A stretch of DNA of 64,000 nt from Tamarix chinensis (GCA_030549775.1 CM060173.1:8716501-8780500); one strand, 5' to 3'. Shown: positions 46,205-58,159, counted from the stretch's first letter. Numbers and translations are program-made. Notes: generated by a model not told the origin, from the letters alone.

Positions 46205-49200
46205 TAGGCCTGTTCAATGGGTTGGGCTTGCCATGGCAAATTGTAACCCAACCCATGAACTTAAGTTATAATAAAGGTGGGCTGAATTATTATTTTGTGT
46301 AGATTATTATGGGTTGAGCCCATATATACAGTATTTAAACGTGAGTTTGTATGGGTTTAATAATGGCTGCCATGGGTTGCCAAAGTACTATTTATCTTCC
46401 GTCGGACAGTTGACAATTCGACATACATATTCTGATTTCTGAGGGCACTCTCCTCCTTCGGTCTATCCTCTCTTCGTCTCTCTCAATCTGCTTTCCATGA
46501 ATTTAACCTAATTTGTCTCTCCAATCAATCAATCTCCATCCTCATTGATTCGTCTTTGACATCAGAAAATACAAATTAGTTCAATTTTTACCTAGTCGCT
46601 TCAATTTCGGTCACAGTTGCAGGTTCGTGACTTAAGAAACAACCAAAGTATATATGGGCTTTATGTTTTGGATGGATTTTGAGTTCAGATCTGTTTTTCA
46701 ACTCTTCTTTGTCCTCATCTTCTTCATCTTCTATAGTTTCAAATTAACTACTACGCCAGTAAAATTAGTGAAACAAGTTTCAATATTAATTTATTATTAT
46801 CATTATCTTTATATTCAGCTTTCAAAGTATGAAAGGAAATCGAAAATTGGATTAAAAACTTTGTTAAGGCGTAGTAATAATTAATAATAAAAATTCTTGA
46901 CTTCTAAAAATGTTGTTATACCCAATCAAACACCACGGTAGATCAGAATCAAACCAATAAATCCTCTTATACCCAATCAATAAATAATAGCATAGATCAA
47001 TCAAAATTGGGTGATGGTGGTGGTGAGGTATTCACTCTGCAGAATTTGTCATTTAATTTGTATTTTTCCAACTCTTTGCTTCACTCCACGGTTCTGCCTT
47101 GTTTCTTGGTAGTTGAGGCGGATATCTGTTATCCTACAAATTACTAGAGTATACTGTCTGAGTAGGTCTGGTCGAGAGCATCCTCTGTGCTGGATTTTAT
47201 TTCAAAATAATATTTCCGACATGGTGCAGTTAACAATCATAAATATCTCCGCCGTATATTCTGTCTGGACGGGGAAATCTTTTTTTGGTTTTTATCGACG
47301 TTAGGTGATGCAGCATCGCCACGATCCTTCGTGCATTAATTAATCTGGAGTACAAGGGAATTAAATGTCTGGTTTTATGGGGTAATAGGCTGATGGCACA
47401 CTAAACGCATCCATGCTCGCCTCCGCATGAAAGTCTTTTATTTGCCCCGGGCATGCAGCTCATACAAGTCACAGCCAAGCTCGTCAATGCCACCCCTTTT
47501 TTTTCCTTTCTTTTTTTTATATAAAGAAAAGTACAATATCGGCCCAATAATTTTTGCATATTTTGAAAATGAAAAATAAAATAAAAAAAGTTACGCTAAT
47601 ACTATTAACTACTCACTTACTAGTATAGTATTTGATCGTTCCCTTTTGTTTGATTTTTTCCCTCATTCTAATTCAATCCAGAAATGTCCAAAAAGATTGA
47701 ATGCGTTGTTTGTTGTTGTTGTTAATCTTGATTCATTGTCCAACTACTCATGGGTCTTCGTCTACGATTATTCTCTAATCTTTTGGTCTATATATCATAA
47801 TGCAAATAGTAGGGACATATATGATTCGGCAGCTAGAAGTTGAACCAAACCAACATGTGCAGGAGCCTTGAGTACGGGGTAGTTCTTAGGTAAATAAATG
47901 ACCATATTTGAAGCATCAAAAAAGAATTTAAGTGGATTATTCTATACTATAAGCCTTTCCAAAGGTTTGCTGCCAAATGTGGCCCTTCTTTTTTGCATCT
48001 CAAGCACCACTAATATATATATTGAAAGGCTTTGTTGATTACTTATGCCTCTTATTTATATTTAATAGGATATTTATAATGTCTGAAGAAATGAGCTCGG
48101 TGAGTTCCAAAAGAAAGCGATCTTATAAGACTATCTCACTTATTTGGGAGCATTTTACACAGATCAAACAAGGTGAGTCCACTTTGATCACATCTGTACT
48201 ATGTAAGTATTGTAATTAAGAGTATAAATGGAAAAAGACCGATGGAACAAGCACCTTGGCTAGGCACCTAGATAAATGTCAATCATATCCATATAATGAA
48301 TTGAATAGTAAGGGAAATACTATCTATGAGAAGCATGGTGTGCATATTGATATGAAAAATTAGAGATTTGATCAAGAATTGTGTCGTAAGGAGCTTGCAA
48401 GGATGATAATAGTTGCTGAGTTACTCTTTTGTTTCGTCAAGAAGGAGGGTTTTAGAAGATTTTGTAAGAATTTGCAACCTAGATTTCATATGGTTTCAAG
48501 AGCAACGGTAACTAGGGATTGCATCCAAATTTATACAGATAAGAAGGAGAATTTAAAGTTAGGTCTTCAACAAGCATCATCTCAAGTGTGCTTGACCACA
48601 GATTTGTGGACATCAGTCCAAAACCTTGGGTATATGTGTTTAACCGTGCACTTTATTGATAAAGAGTGGAAGTTACATAAAAAAAATTATCAATTTTTGT
48701 GTGCTCCCTACCCCGCATCGTGGAGAAAATATTGCAAAAGCTGTTGATGATTGTTTGTTATTTTGGGGTTTACATAAAGTGTGTACATTAACTGTGGATA
48801 ATGCTAGCTCTAATGATACAGCTATTAATCATTTGAAAGAGACTCTCAATAGAAGAAATTCATTGCTTTTGAATGGTGATTTTTTATATGTTAGATGCTT
48901 TGCACATATTTTGAACTTGATGGTAAAGGATGGAATTAATATGGTAGATGGTGAAATTGCTACTATTCGTGATTGTGTGAAGTATGTGAGGAGCTCTCCG
49001 TCTCGTTTAGAATGGTTTAAAAAAATGTGTTGCAAGAGAAAATGTGGTATCAATGAAGGCATTGTGTTTAGATGTTACCACTCGTTGGAACTCCACATAC
49101 ATGATGATAGAAGCTGTAATAGAAAATCAAAAAGCTCTTGAGTCAATGTTTTTTCTCGATGGAAACTCAGGTTTGCTAAGAGATTTTGACTGGGGTGTTT

Positions 49201-50967
49201 TGAAGATATTACACAAGTATTTGAAGCACTTTTATCATGTGGCAAAGAGAATTTTAGGATCTATGTATATAACCTCTAACATTTTCTTTAAAGAGGTTAA
49301 CACTATTATGTCGATCTTGATAAAATGGTGTTGTAGTCAAAATTCTATATTTCGGGGAATGTCATTGGTTATGAAACAAAAGTTCGAGAAATATTGTGAT
49401 TTAGAAAAGGTAAATGTTATGTTGTTTATTTCAGTGGTCTAGGATCCTCATTATAAATTGGTGTATTTGCAATTTCGTTTCAAGAGGTTTTGTAAGGATG
49501 AAAATAAGGAAAATGTTGTAAGGTTAATGAAGAAAGTGGATGAGACTTTACAATGCCTATTTGATTATTATTATTCTTTATCCACATTATCATTGGGTCA
49601 TGGTAGTAGTTCTCTTAGTTCTTTGTCTCAAGCCCTACCAAGTACAAATGTAGATGCCATTCCTAATGTGGAGGAAGTGATGAATGAAAGCCAAGAAGAT
49701 TGGCAACTTTATTTGCAATATGTGGAGAAGAAAAAAAGCAAATCCGAGTTACAATGGTATTTGGATGATAGCATCGAAGAAGAAAAACCCAACTTTGATA
49801 TTTTGCATTGGTGGAGGTCTAAAGCTAGCACGTATCATGTGCTCTCGATTATGGCCTGTGACATATTGCCTATTCAGATTTCTACTGTTGCTTCGGAGAG
49901 TGTGTTTTCCACCGGTGGTAGAATACTCGATCATTTTAGGAGTTGTTTAACTCTAAAGATAGTGGAAGCTCTAGTTTGTGGCCAAGATTGGTTAAGATCA
50001 TCCTCTACACCAATTGAAATTGAAGAATGCATTGAGGTGCTTGAGGAATTAGAAATGGGTATGTGTTTATAATATTATTTAAACAATTATTGTTATATAC
50101 TTATATATGTATTTACTTTTACATTAAGCTTGAACTTTTATTTTATTTTAGGTTTCACCCATGACATGTAATATGGATATTTCAGCCCATGAAGAGTTAA
50201 TTAAGAAGGCTATAAATGAAGTGTTGTACTCATTTTGGACTATATAGTAGATAATTATTAATTAGATATGATGAACTAGGTTAATTGAACTTTTTAAAAA
50301 CCTACTATTAGAACTTATTATATAGTATAAATGTCTTTAATTTTACTATAAGTTAATTGCACCATTGCTTTTTTTTTTCTCTCCTCTTTTTGAAGCCTGA
50401 AACTACATTGTGGTATATATATGTATATAAAATTAATATTGTATGAGAGAAAGGGAGGATTCAATTCTACAAATTTTGCGTAAAAAAGAATCATTGATAT
50501 TCCATTGTCTTTATGACTTCATGTTAATTAATGTATGTATTAAAAACATTTGAAATTCCTCTAAAAAAGATGAAAATATTGTTTAAAATTCCTCTTCTTA
50601 CTCTAAGTATATTGGAGGTGGTGGATGTGAATTGAAGAAAAGGAAAAAAAAAAGAGAAAGGAAAATAATTGTGGTAGTTGTGGCGGTGGTGGTGGTGGAA
50701 GCGGTGGTAGTAATGGTGGTGGAAGGGGTGGCAGCAATGGTGGTGGACATGGTTTTAATAAAGGTCAAAATATGCTTGTTCATATATATATTAACCCACA
50801 CTAATCCATGGTCAACCCGTATAACCCATGGGTTATGATGGCTTAGATTAAAAATTATTAATTATTTTCTACAACCCATCGTGGGTTAGACCATGGGTTG
50901 TATGTATTATATGGGTTAAGATACTATGAGTTGGATTAAACCATTGTTACCCATTTGGACACCCCTA
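46205..50967 (+). mobile_element. hAT DNA transposon, full length (4763 bp), inactive
   Basis: Left end TAGGCCTGTTCAATGGG and the complement of the right end TAGGGGTGTCCAAATGGG form imperfect terminal inverted repeats, flanked by perfect 8-bp duplications CCTGTGAC. Subterminal regions carry repeated TGGGTTG/CAACCCA motifs, as expected for transposase-binding sites. The interior holds one transposase pseudogene on the plus strand. A GC-richer stretch at about 47030-47480 upstream of it has no recognised function. Confidence 0.93.
48079..50072 (+). pseudogene. hAT transposase (BED finger, RNase H-like core, hAT C-terminal dimerisation), RICESLEEPER-like
   Basis: From ATG at 48079, MSEEMSSVSSKRKR is followed by a BED zinc finger: LCKYC (about 48200), then HLDKC (about 48270). 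The RNase H-like core shows CLTTDLWTS (first catalytic Asp), LTVDNASSND (second Asp), RCFAHILNLMVKDG, and LDVTTRWNSTYMM. The C-terminal dimerisation segment includes FDILHWWRSKASTYHVLS, IQISTVASESVFSTGGR and ALVCGQDWLRSS (49790-50000). Total length near 660 codons fits the family. Damage: in-frame stops at about 48217, 48361 and 49440, a frameshift at an A8 run near 48680 and another near 49025-49050. It would have cut and inserted this element in the nucleus; now non-functional. Confidence 0.93.
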
Positions 50968-51695
50968 CCTGTGACAATTGTGATGTAAATGGAAACAGAA
51001 AATAAATCATAACTAAACTAAACTCAAGGTCATGTAGTAGCTTCCCTGAAGTTATCTCTCACTTGCATGTATGAGAGAAAGGGAGGATTCAATTCTACAA
51101 ATTTTGTGTCGAAAAGAATCATTGATATTCCATTGTCTTTATGACTTCATGTTAATTAAAGTATGTATTAAAAGCATTTGAAATTCCTCTATAAAAGATG
51201 AAAATACTGTTTAAAATTCCTCTTCTTACTCTAAGTATATTGGAGGTGGTGGATGTGAATTGAAGAAAAGGAAAAAAAAAAGAGGAAGGAAAATAATTGT
51301 GGTAGTTGTGGTGGTGGTGGTGGTGGAAGCGGTGGTAGTAATGGTGGTGGAAGGGGTGGCGGCAATGGTGGTGGACATGGTTTTAATAAAGGTCAAAATA
51401 TGCTTGTTCATATATATATTAACTCATACTAATCCATGGTCAACCCGTATAACCCATGGGTTATGATGGGTTAGATTAAAAATTAAAAATTATTTTCTAC
51501 AACCCATCGTGGGTTAGACCATGGGTTGTATAGATTATATGGGTTAAGATATTATGAGTTGGATTAAACCATGATTACCCATTTGGACACCCCTACCTGT
51601 AACAATTGTGATGTAAATGGAAATAGAAAATAAATCATAACTAAACTAAACTCAAGGTCATGTAGTAGCTTCCCTGAAGTTATCTCTCACTTGCA
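50441..51695. repeat. 628-bp tandem duplication spanning the hAT right end and host flank
   Basis: Copy 1 runs 50441-51068 and copy 2 runs 51069-51695. Landmarks keep an exact 628-bp offset: the hAT terminus CACCCCTA ends at 50967 and 51595, and the target duplication reads CCTGTGAC at 50968 but CCTGTAAC at 51596. The copies differ by only a small number of substitutions. Each includes about 527 bp of transposon end, with a GGT-rich simple repeat, and about 100 bp of flank. The event postdates the hAT insertion. Confidence 0.93.
50968..50975. repeat. 8-bp target-site duplication of the hAT element, right copy (CCTGTGAC)
   Basis: Exact match to 46197-46204. A third, mutated copy at 51596-51603 comes from the tandem duplication. 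Confidence 0.92.
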
Positions 51696-52900
51696 GTGTT
51701 ACCAATGAACTAATAGACTCATTGTTTCATTTTGTGCCTACCTCATTCACCATTCTCTTGATCTAATTGTTTAAGCCCATTGACTAACCTCACTCGCAAC
51801 ACCTAGAGAACCAATAAATAAATTGAACGTGTCCTTCAGGCACAAAAAGAAAGATAACGAATTTGCGAGTTACAAATGAAAAATAAAACAAAATGAAAGA
51901 GTTAAAGCTTATCATTTAAGACCAGCGAGGAGAAAAGGAGGTGAAATTTGTTATGTTTTCTAATAATGAATAGGAAAAAACTAACATTTCCCGATATTAT
52001 ACAATCATAATTACTGTTTTTTTGGTGCTACTAGTTTTGTTTTTCATTTCAATTGATTTTTCTTAAGATCTTAAGTCAGGATTGAGAAATATAAAAATTT
52101 CAATAAACTAATTAATGGAAGGAAAACCAAAAGGATGCAATTAATATTTTTCTAGCGGAGCAGATCAAGATTTGTCATTGTAAGATGCAAAAAATTATAA
52201 AACACATCATATCACATCCGTATTTTTGTAAAAGCCTCCTGTCAATGCAAAGGATCGAACAGCAGATCTTTGTTCATGCCCTGGGATTGCAACTGCCTTG
52301 TTGCTATAAAAAATTGAAGCAGCAACACAACAGATATTAAAAATAGCGCACAACAGGATTTTTTTTTTTTGGTAAGGTTCAGTTTTTTAATTGGTGGTGC
52401 CAATTATCAAGGGCTTGTTCAAAGTTCAGGTTTGCAATCACTTTCTCCGTAGGTTTCACCTGCTAGTGAAATCGGCATGATTCATTACCCTTTACTTCAA
52501 TAAACGATTACAACTATCACCAATTATCGAGAGTCAGGGTATTTGTATTCGCCTTACAGGTTGATTGCAAGAAGAAGGAAACCAAGGATACAGGACGTAA
52601 TAAACTAATCCTGGTTCTAACAGCAGGCAGTGATCAAGGAGAGTTCTCAAATCAACTAAAATTTTAGAGAGTTGAATAAACATGAACGGGGCTCTTAGAA
52701 AATGCGCAATCAGAACCGTGCAAGAAATCAAAAATTGCAAAACCCGCAGCTAGCACCTATGGATGATAATGGTGTAAGGTCCTCCATCTGACAGCTTTTT
52801 ACAGAGTAATTATTCCGTAGCACTGCAAGAAGAGAAGCACGAGCATACACTCTAAGCAACTCAATGGATGTTCGATCGAATTTATGTTCATAGCCAAATC
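51696..52900 (-). other. Low-copy-looking sequence; possible 3' UTR of a minus-strand host gene
   Basis: No transposon hallmark. On the minus strand downstream of the stop at 52910, T-rich sequence with TTGTAATCGTTTATTGAA (near 52500) resembles plant 3'-end signals. This is suggestive only. Confidence 0.25.
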
Positions 52901-52909
52901 CACATCATT

Positions 52910-53083
52910 TTAAGACGAGAAAATACAAAGAGTAACGTCGAATGATTTTTTATCTTCAGATCCTGGATCACAGTTTCTTCTGTTCCCATTTTCTGACGGA
53001 TTCTCCTCTGATGATGATGCGCACGAACCATTACCAGATTTGGTAGGCAGAAGACACATTGTAACTTTCGAAGATCTGGTTGA
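52910..53083 (-). CDS. Possible last exon of an unrecognised host gene
   Basis: A 57-codon open stretch ends at a TAA whose complement is 52910-52912. It reads VTMCLLPTKSGNGSCASSS, then EENPSENGNRR and DPGSEDKKSFDVTLCIFSS before the stop. The Ser/Glu/Asn-rich hydrophilic tail has balanced codon use unlike the low-complexity frames elsewhere. A splice acceptor (CAACCAG) lies just inside the 5' side. I do not recognise the protein. It may belong with the candidate exon at 53845-53959. It could also be a chance open frame: neither homology nor expression can be checked here. Confidence 0.25.
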   Translation of the reverse strand, partial: STRSSKVTMCLLPTKSGNGSCASSSEENPSENGNRRNCDPGSEDKKSFDVTLCIFSS

Positions 53084-53844
53084 TCATCCTTGAAGAAGGA
53101 GATTCCATACTGAAAGGTCGAAATGATATTTGTATAAAATAGTAAGCCAGTTGCAGGCATAATCAGCGAAGTTTCATTCAGTTCTCAAACAAGATTCTGT
53201 GGAGCAGAATGGGGCTGGGTCCATTCTTAAGTCCTACTCGCCGATGATGATATCACACATTACTGTGAGGGAACATTAACAGACCAACAGAATACTGAAC
53301 GCCCCCAAATCTAACTTGTTCCCATCAATAAGGCACACAATAAGCCAGCCGAATGTTTCGGGCATCCAACAAAAGCTCCCAGCAACTCATTCAGAACGCA
53401 TAAATTGTACTCCAAAGAAGATTCAACCTCAACATCTAACATTGTTGGACCAAGTAATATCAACAAAAAATAATATTTTGAAGACCAGGTCCTCAGACAT
53501 TAGCCGAATGACTGAGGCACTAGTTGATTTAATATTTGAGATAGTTGAATATATGCCTGCCTCCCACAATGGTTTCATATCTTATTTCCAAAATGAAATT
53601 TGTGGAAGCACACACCAAGCAGGCGACTGTGGCAGTTACACCCAGCCATCAAGAATGCATGCCATGTAGAAGTCGGTTTTTCATGGTCGATGTAGAAAGT
53701 GGTAACGGGTGAATATGATAACATATATGACATGGCGCAGCACAGAAAAGAGGAAGAGCTGAATGCAACAAAACCATTATTTTTTTTTAAAAAAAAGCCT
53801 TAGAAATGTACGTCATCACACCATCCCCAAATATAAAAGCATAC
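53084..53844. other. No gene recognised; possible intron
   Basis: Sequence between the two candidate minus-strand exons, without a repeat signature. A second acceptor-like CTTTCAG lies at about 53110 on the minus strand. Confidence 0.25.
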
Positions 53845-53959
53845 CCTGAATCTCTCTCGTAACCAACACCGGATAATATCGAAGGCCCGCCTTTCCCACA
53901 AATCAAGCTTCACACTACTGCATACAAAATCGAGAAATATTTGCATACCGAGGTCATCA
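53845..53959 (-). CDS. Possible internal exon of an unrecognised host gene
   Basis: On the minus strand, AATGTCAG precedes and GTATGC follows a 115-nt open segment reading DDLGMQIFLDFVCSSVKLD and then LWERRAFDIIRCWLRERFR. Both ends are acceptable splice sites. The alternation of hydrophobic and charged residues suggests an amphipathic, helix-rich conserved protein segment rather than transposon code. The open frame extends upstream to an ATG at 53997 (MVPIGRRWLDNVS), so it could instead be a first exon. No family recognised. Confidence 0.3.
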
Positions 53960-53997
53960 CTGACATTATCCAGCCATCGTCTTCCAATAGGTACCAT

Positions 53998-55149
53998 ATA
54001 TCATAAAGAATGCACGGGAAAAACAATTGTAAGCATTCAAGACTATGAATATTCTCTTAATCTTTAGTTTTTACAGGATGAGGCAGGGTTTCTTTAACAT
54101 GATATTGGACCAATGAACATTTTCATGGTTTATAAGATGACTTTAGAACATAGATGGGGTCAGATTTTTGGATGGCAAGAGCAACAGCGTGTCAGCAATT
54201 ATCCTTGTCCCCAGATAAGAAATCACCTTTGCTAGGGTATGCGGACAAACAAGTGGTGTGGTGTAAGACTATTGACACTTTTCGAGTTGGAGCAAGCATA
54301 GGGCTGAGTTCGTTAGTTGTTGAAACGATGATTTGGGAGAAATAGAGAGATGGGTGGGTTATCAGGAAGGAAAAGCATGTGAGAGTAGTAAGATTCGAGC
54401 AAAATGGAGGAATGAGTTACTGGGCAAAGTTTGGTTGCTATTTGATTGTTGAAAGGTTTGTCCTACCCGAATGGACGAAGCTTGGTACTAGCTTATGACT
54501 TTACGCAGACGGCAGACCCCACAGATCAAAAGCATATGGAAGTAATATCAGGAAGGCAAAAGAAACAGCACGTTCTAACCCATCAAAAGCTGATGAATGC
54601 CCATCAGTTTCCTATGCTGGCCCTGTAATCTAGCCTAACATGACATGGCCAACTACTTTTCTTGTATTCAAGAAAAGACCATCTTTAAATTTTTGTGGCC
54701 CATACCTTACCGTGTCTCAGTTGACAATTACATTCTTGTGCATTCACTCAAATAATTATCCATCGATTTGATGAATTGAAAACAACCTACAAAGGGAGAC
54801 GGGGCACCTATGTCATCAGTCGTCGACAATTTCCAGAAACATTTTCATACTCACGAGTATGCAACTCGTACTATGATGATATTGATAGGCCCAAAAGTTA
54901 GAAAAGAGGAAAACACGGAAAGGCAGATAAAAACTATCGTTCCCTTTATATACGGTAAGCAACCTTAAGTGACCAGGATTATCATATAATTAGAAGAAAA
55001 AAAAAACATACAGGTTTAATCTCCACCTCTTCAAGCCATAGCATTTGTAAAACGGTAACATACGGGTTATTTGGAAAAACAAATTTTACTTGAAAGGAAA
55101 CATTTCGTATTTAAATACCTATATTAATCTTACGCAGGTATTAACTCTG

Positions 55150-55186
<37 letters not shown>

Positions 55187-55255
55187 TCGCTAATTCTCTC
55201 TGGTATTGAAAAGTATGTATGTATATTTTAGGGTTTGGGGAGGAAATGGGTCAAT
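53998..55255. other. Low-copy-looking sequence, no gene recognised; CT microsatellite at 55152-55191
   Basis: No transposon end or domain found. A (TC)n run of about 14 repeats at 55152-55180 continues imperfectly to about 55191. Short open frames here have no recognised product. Confidence 0.4.
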
Positions 55256-55263
55256 GGATCGAC
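55256..55263. repeat. 8-bp target-site duplication of the hAT MITE, left copy (GGATCGAC)
   Basis: Exact match to 55719-55726. Confidence 0.93.
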
Positions 55264-55718
55264 TAGGAATGTAAACGGGGCGGATTTTATCCGTTATCCG
55301 ATGGATATTTAAACGGATACGGATACAAATATGGAGGATGGATTAAAATACCCGTCAGGTTCGGGTACGGATACGGGTATGTGATATTCATACCCATACC
55401 CGTAACCATACCCGTATCCGTTTATCCAATATATAATTACTTTTTTACCCTTAATTTTAAGATAAATATAGTATAAATTAAGGTTAAAATTGTCATTTGG
55501 CTTAACTATAAATGGGTTTATCCATCGGGTAATGGATTTATCCGTTAGATAATATCCATTAACGGGTAAACGGATAATCCGTCGGGTAATGGATATCCAA
55601 TGGATACGGATATGGATGTGTTAGCGGATACCCGTTCGGGTATGGGTACGAATTTTCTTATCGGGTACTGATACGGGTATAGTATACCCGCCCCGAACCC
55701 GCCCCGTTTACATCCCTA
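55264..55718. mobile_element. Non-autonomous hAT element (MITE, 455 bp)
   Basis: Terminal inverted repeats: left TAGGAATGTAAACGGGGCGG, right complement TAGGGATGTAAACGGGGCGG, one mismatch in 20. Flanked by perfect 8-bp duplications GGATCGAC. The interior is dense in short motifs GGATACGG / CCGTATCC in both orientations, likely transposase-binding subterminal repeats. No coding capacity; it must be moved in trans. Its ends differ from the 46205-50967 element, so that transposon is not an obvious partner. Confidence 0.94.
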
Positions 55719-55739
55719 GGATCGACTAAAAATGCCAAT

Positions 55740-56760
55740 GGTTGGGGCAAGATCTAGGCTGTGGGGAGGGAACGAGGCAAGGTAATCAATCGATTGTTGG
55801 GGGAAAAAATGGCCAAAAATTGCCTATGGGTAAAGGAGGAAAACGACAAAGTCTGACATTGGGAGGCCAAGGGATCGGAGGAAAATGTTGATGCTTGAGG
55901 TAGGATCTGGGCTTTGGGGAGGGAACAGTGCAAGGTAAACAACCAATGATTGGGGAAAAGAAGTTGGCAAAAATTGTCGGTGGGTGAGGGAGAGGAACGA
56001 TAAAGTTTGCTATTGGGGAGCCAAGGGATCGGTGGAATAAGCCGATGGTTGGGAAAGGGCTAGATCTGGTTTTGGTTTGGAATGGCATTTTTTCTCATTG
56101 GGAGGCAAAGAAATTGGCAAAAATTGCTAGTGGGTGACCAAAAGGAATGACCAACTCTACCGTTTGGGGGGGGGGGAGGCGAAAGGCATCGGCTAAATAA
56201 GCCCAAGGTTAGGGGAATTTGGTGTTAATTATACTTCAATTTAGTTAATTTTTGTGTTAATTATAATTCGACTTGGTTTTAGCCATTAATTTTTTTTATT
56301 AGATCCTTAAATCTCAGGTGTTTGAAGGAGAGGAACTACAAAGTTTGTTGTTGGGGGGGGCAAGAGATTGGCATAATAAGCTAATGGTTGGGGAACGGAA
56401 AAATTTTTAGATCTAATTTTGGTTTGGAATGACATTTTTTCCATTTGGGAGGCAAGAAAATGGGCAAAAATTGTCAGTGGGTGACGAAAAGGAATGACCG
56501 ACTGTACCGTGGGGGCGAAAGGCATCGGTCGAATAAGCGAAGGGTTGGGAGACTTTTGTGTTAATTATACTTCAATTTGATTTTAGCTTAGATCCTTAAA
56601 GTTGGTGGAAGAACTGAGGGAGGAAATTGGACAAAAATGGTGAGTAGGGGAAGAAATCAGCAAAAGTTGCCAGTGGGTGAAGGAAGGGAAAGACAATCTT
56701 TAACGTTGGGGGGTCAAGGGCATCAGAGGAATATGACAATGGTTGGGGTAGGGAACAACT
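55740..56760 (+). repeat. Imperfect ~150-bp tandem repeats upstream of the plant-mobile-domain gene
   Basis: About six diverged copies built from GGCAAAAATTG..AGTGGGTGA, then a GGAA..GAC..AA segment, then GGGAGCCAAGGGATCGG.GGAATAAGCCGATGGTTGGGG. Copies containing TTTGGTTTGGAATGACATTTTTTC alternate with copies lacking it. TTGTGTTAATTATACTTC also recurs. Open frames on the minus strand come from this array. Function unknown; the array lies directly 5' of the PMD pseudogene. Confidence 0.75.
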
Positions 56761-57130
56761 ATTTTTGTCGTGCATGTGTTGTGTTAATTGTACTTAATAT
56801 TTTTATTAAATCAAATGATTAAATTTGTTAATTATGTTGTTATATTTGTTTATATTTTGTTAATTATACTCATTTGTTAGATATGTTCGGTGGGAATAAC
56901 CGGCTAAAAGTGTGTTATTGTATTAATTATATCTAATTTGATATTAATTAGATTTTTTTATATTTTTATTAAATATGTAAAATATTGTTATGTGATTATT
57001 AGATTTATAATTTTTGGAATCAACATAAAAAATGACGTTCTTGGTTAGGGAAAAAATTGACAAATAATGGTGTTAGGTGGGGATTATTAGCGAATGTTTT
57101 TAATTATATTGATTAGATAATAGATTAGAT
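56761..57130 (+). other. AT-rich 5' flank of the PMD pseudogene
   Basis: Repeated TTGTTAATTATA-type sequence and no open frame. It may be promoter or intron of the PMD gene. Confidence 0.3.
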
Positions 57131-57340
57131 TTGTTTATTTTCTTATTATATGTACATGATGATGATGATGCTAATGATGATGATGATGATAGGGATGTTG
57201 GTGATACTAAAGAAGATGAACAAGGTATACAACTGAATGATGAATGGTACTTACTTGGATCATGTCCTGGAGGTTCACTGATCCCTGATTTGATCCCAAG
57301 CTTTGGCGGTCACACGAATTTAGATTTATTGTTAGCAAAG

Positions 57341-57421
57341 GTAAATTTGGCGTATTTATTACTTCTTATTTCATTTATAAACTATCATATATTCATTGCG
57401 CTTGTTTCTTTTAAATTTTAG
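57341..57421 (+). other. Intron in the PMD pseudogene
   Basis: AAAG|GTAAAT donor and TTTTAG|GATC acceptor. Removal joins LDLLLAK to DHGCP in the same frame. Confidence 0.65.
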
Positions 57422-58075
57422 GATCATGGTTGTCCCTAGATCCATACTAGACATAAGGTATTAAAAACTTTTCTTGGAAGCGTCGGTAAAAGGATGATCG
57501 CTTTCATACCCCAAACTGGATTGTCACACCTTCCAACCTGCATATTTGAGCATGCCAACATGCCACTTATATCAACATTTATAGAGAGATGCCAGCTAGA
57601 CACCAATAACTTTCATATGACATGGGATGAGATGACAATCACCCTTTTAGATGTATATCGTATAATAGGGCTATGAGTTGACGGTCATCCATTACATTTA
57701 TAGATGACATCCAACACGCATGGCCAAATGTTTAGTGTATTGGGTGCCTTGTTTGGGATGGTAGAAATGCAAGCGAATGAAGTCACTTGAAAGGGTGAGC
57801 TTCCATTTAAATGGCTACAAGAAGTATGTGAATCATAGTAGTTAGGGGATAAGGAAAAAGCGATCAGGTATCTATTATAGTTGATCAGCCTATCATTGTT
57901 TGTTGATAAGTCAGTTGATAAAGTCAATCCATACTATATCCTCTGTCTCCAAGATCTTAGGCGTATTGAAGGTTATGCATGAGGTGTAGCCACACTTGCT
58001 TTTCTATATCGATAACTTGGTATGACTTCTAGAGCTGACATTACTTAGATGTCAGGATATGTCACTCCATTACAG

Positions 58076-58159
58076 GTAATTTTATAATTATCATATATAT
58101 ATATATAGTACATACTTGGATGCATTAGTTATAATTCTAACAACCAAATATTATAATAG
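58076..58159 (+). other. Second intron in the PMD pseudogene
   Basis: ACAG|GTAATT donor and ATAATAG|ATATGG acceptor, 84 bp. Removal joins GYVTPLQ to IWIYEYFPRFG, the expected PMD order. Confidence 0.7.

Noticed and set aside
50598..50838. Val-rich and Thr-rich frames in the GGT repeat, and their copies near 51226-51466
   Set aside because: Simple-repeat translations, duplicated with the 628-bp unit.
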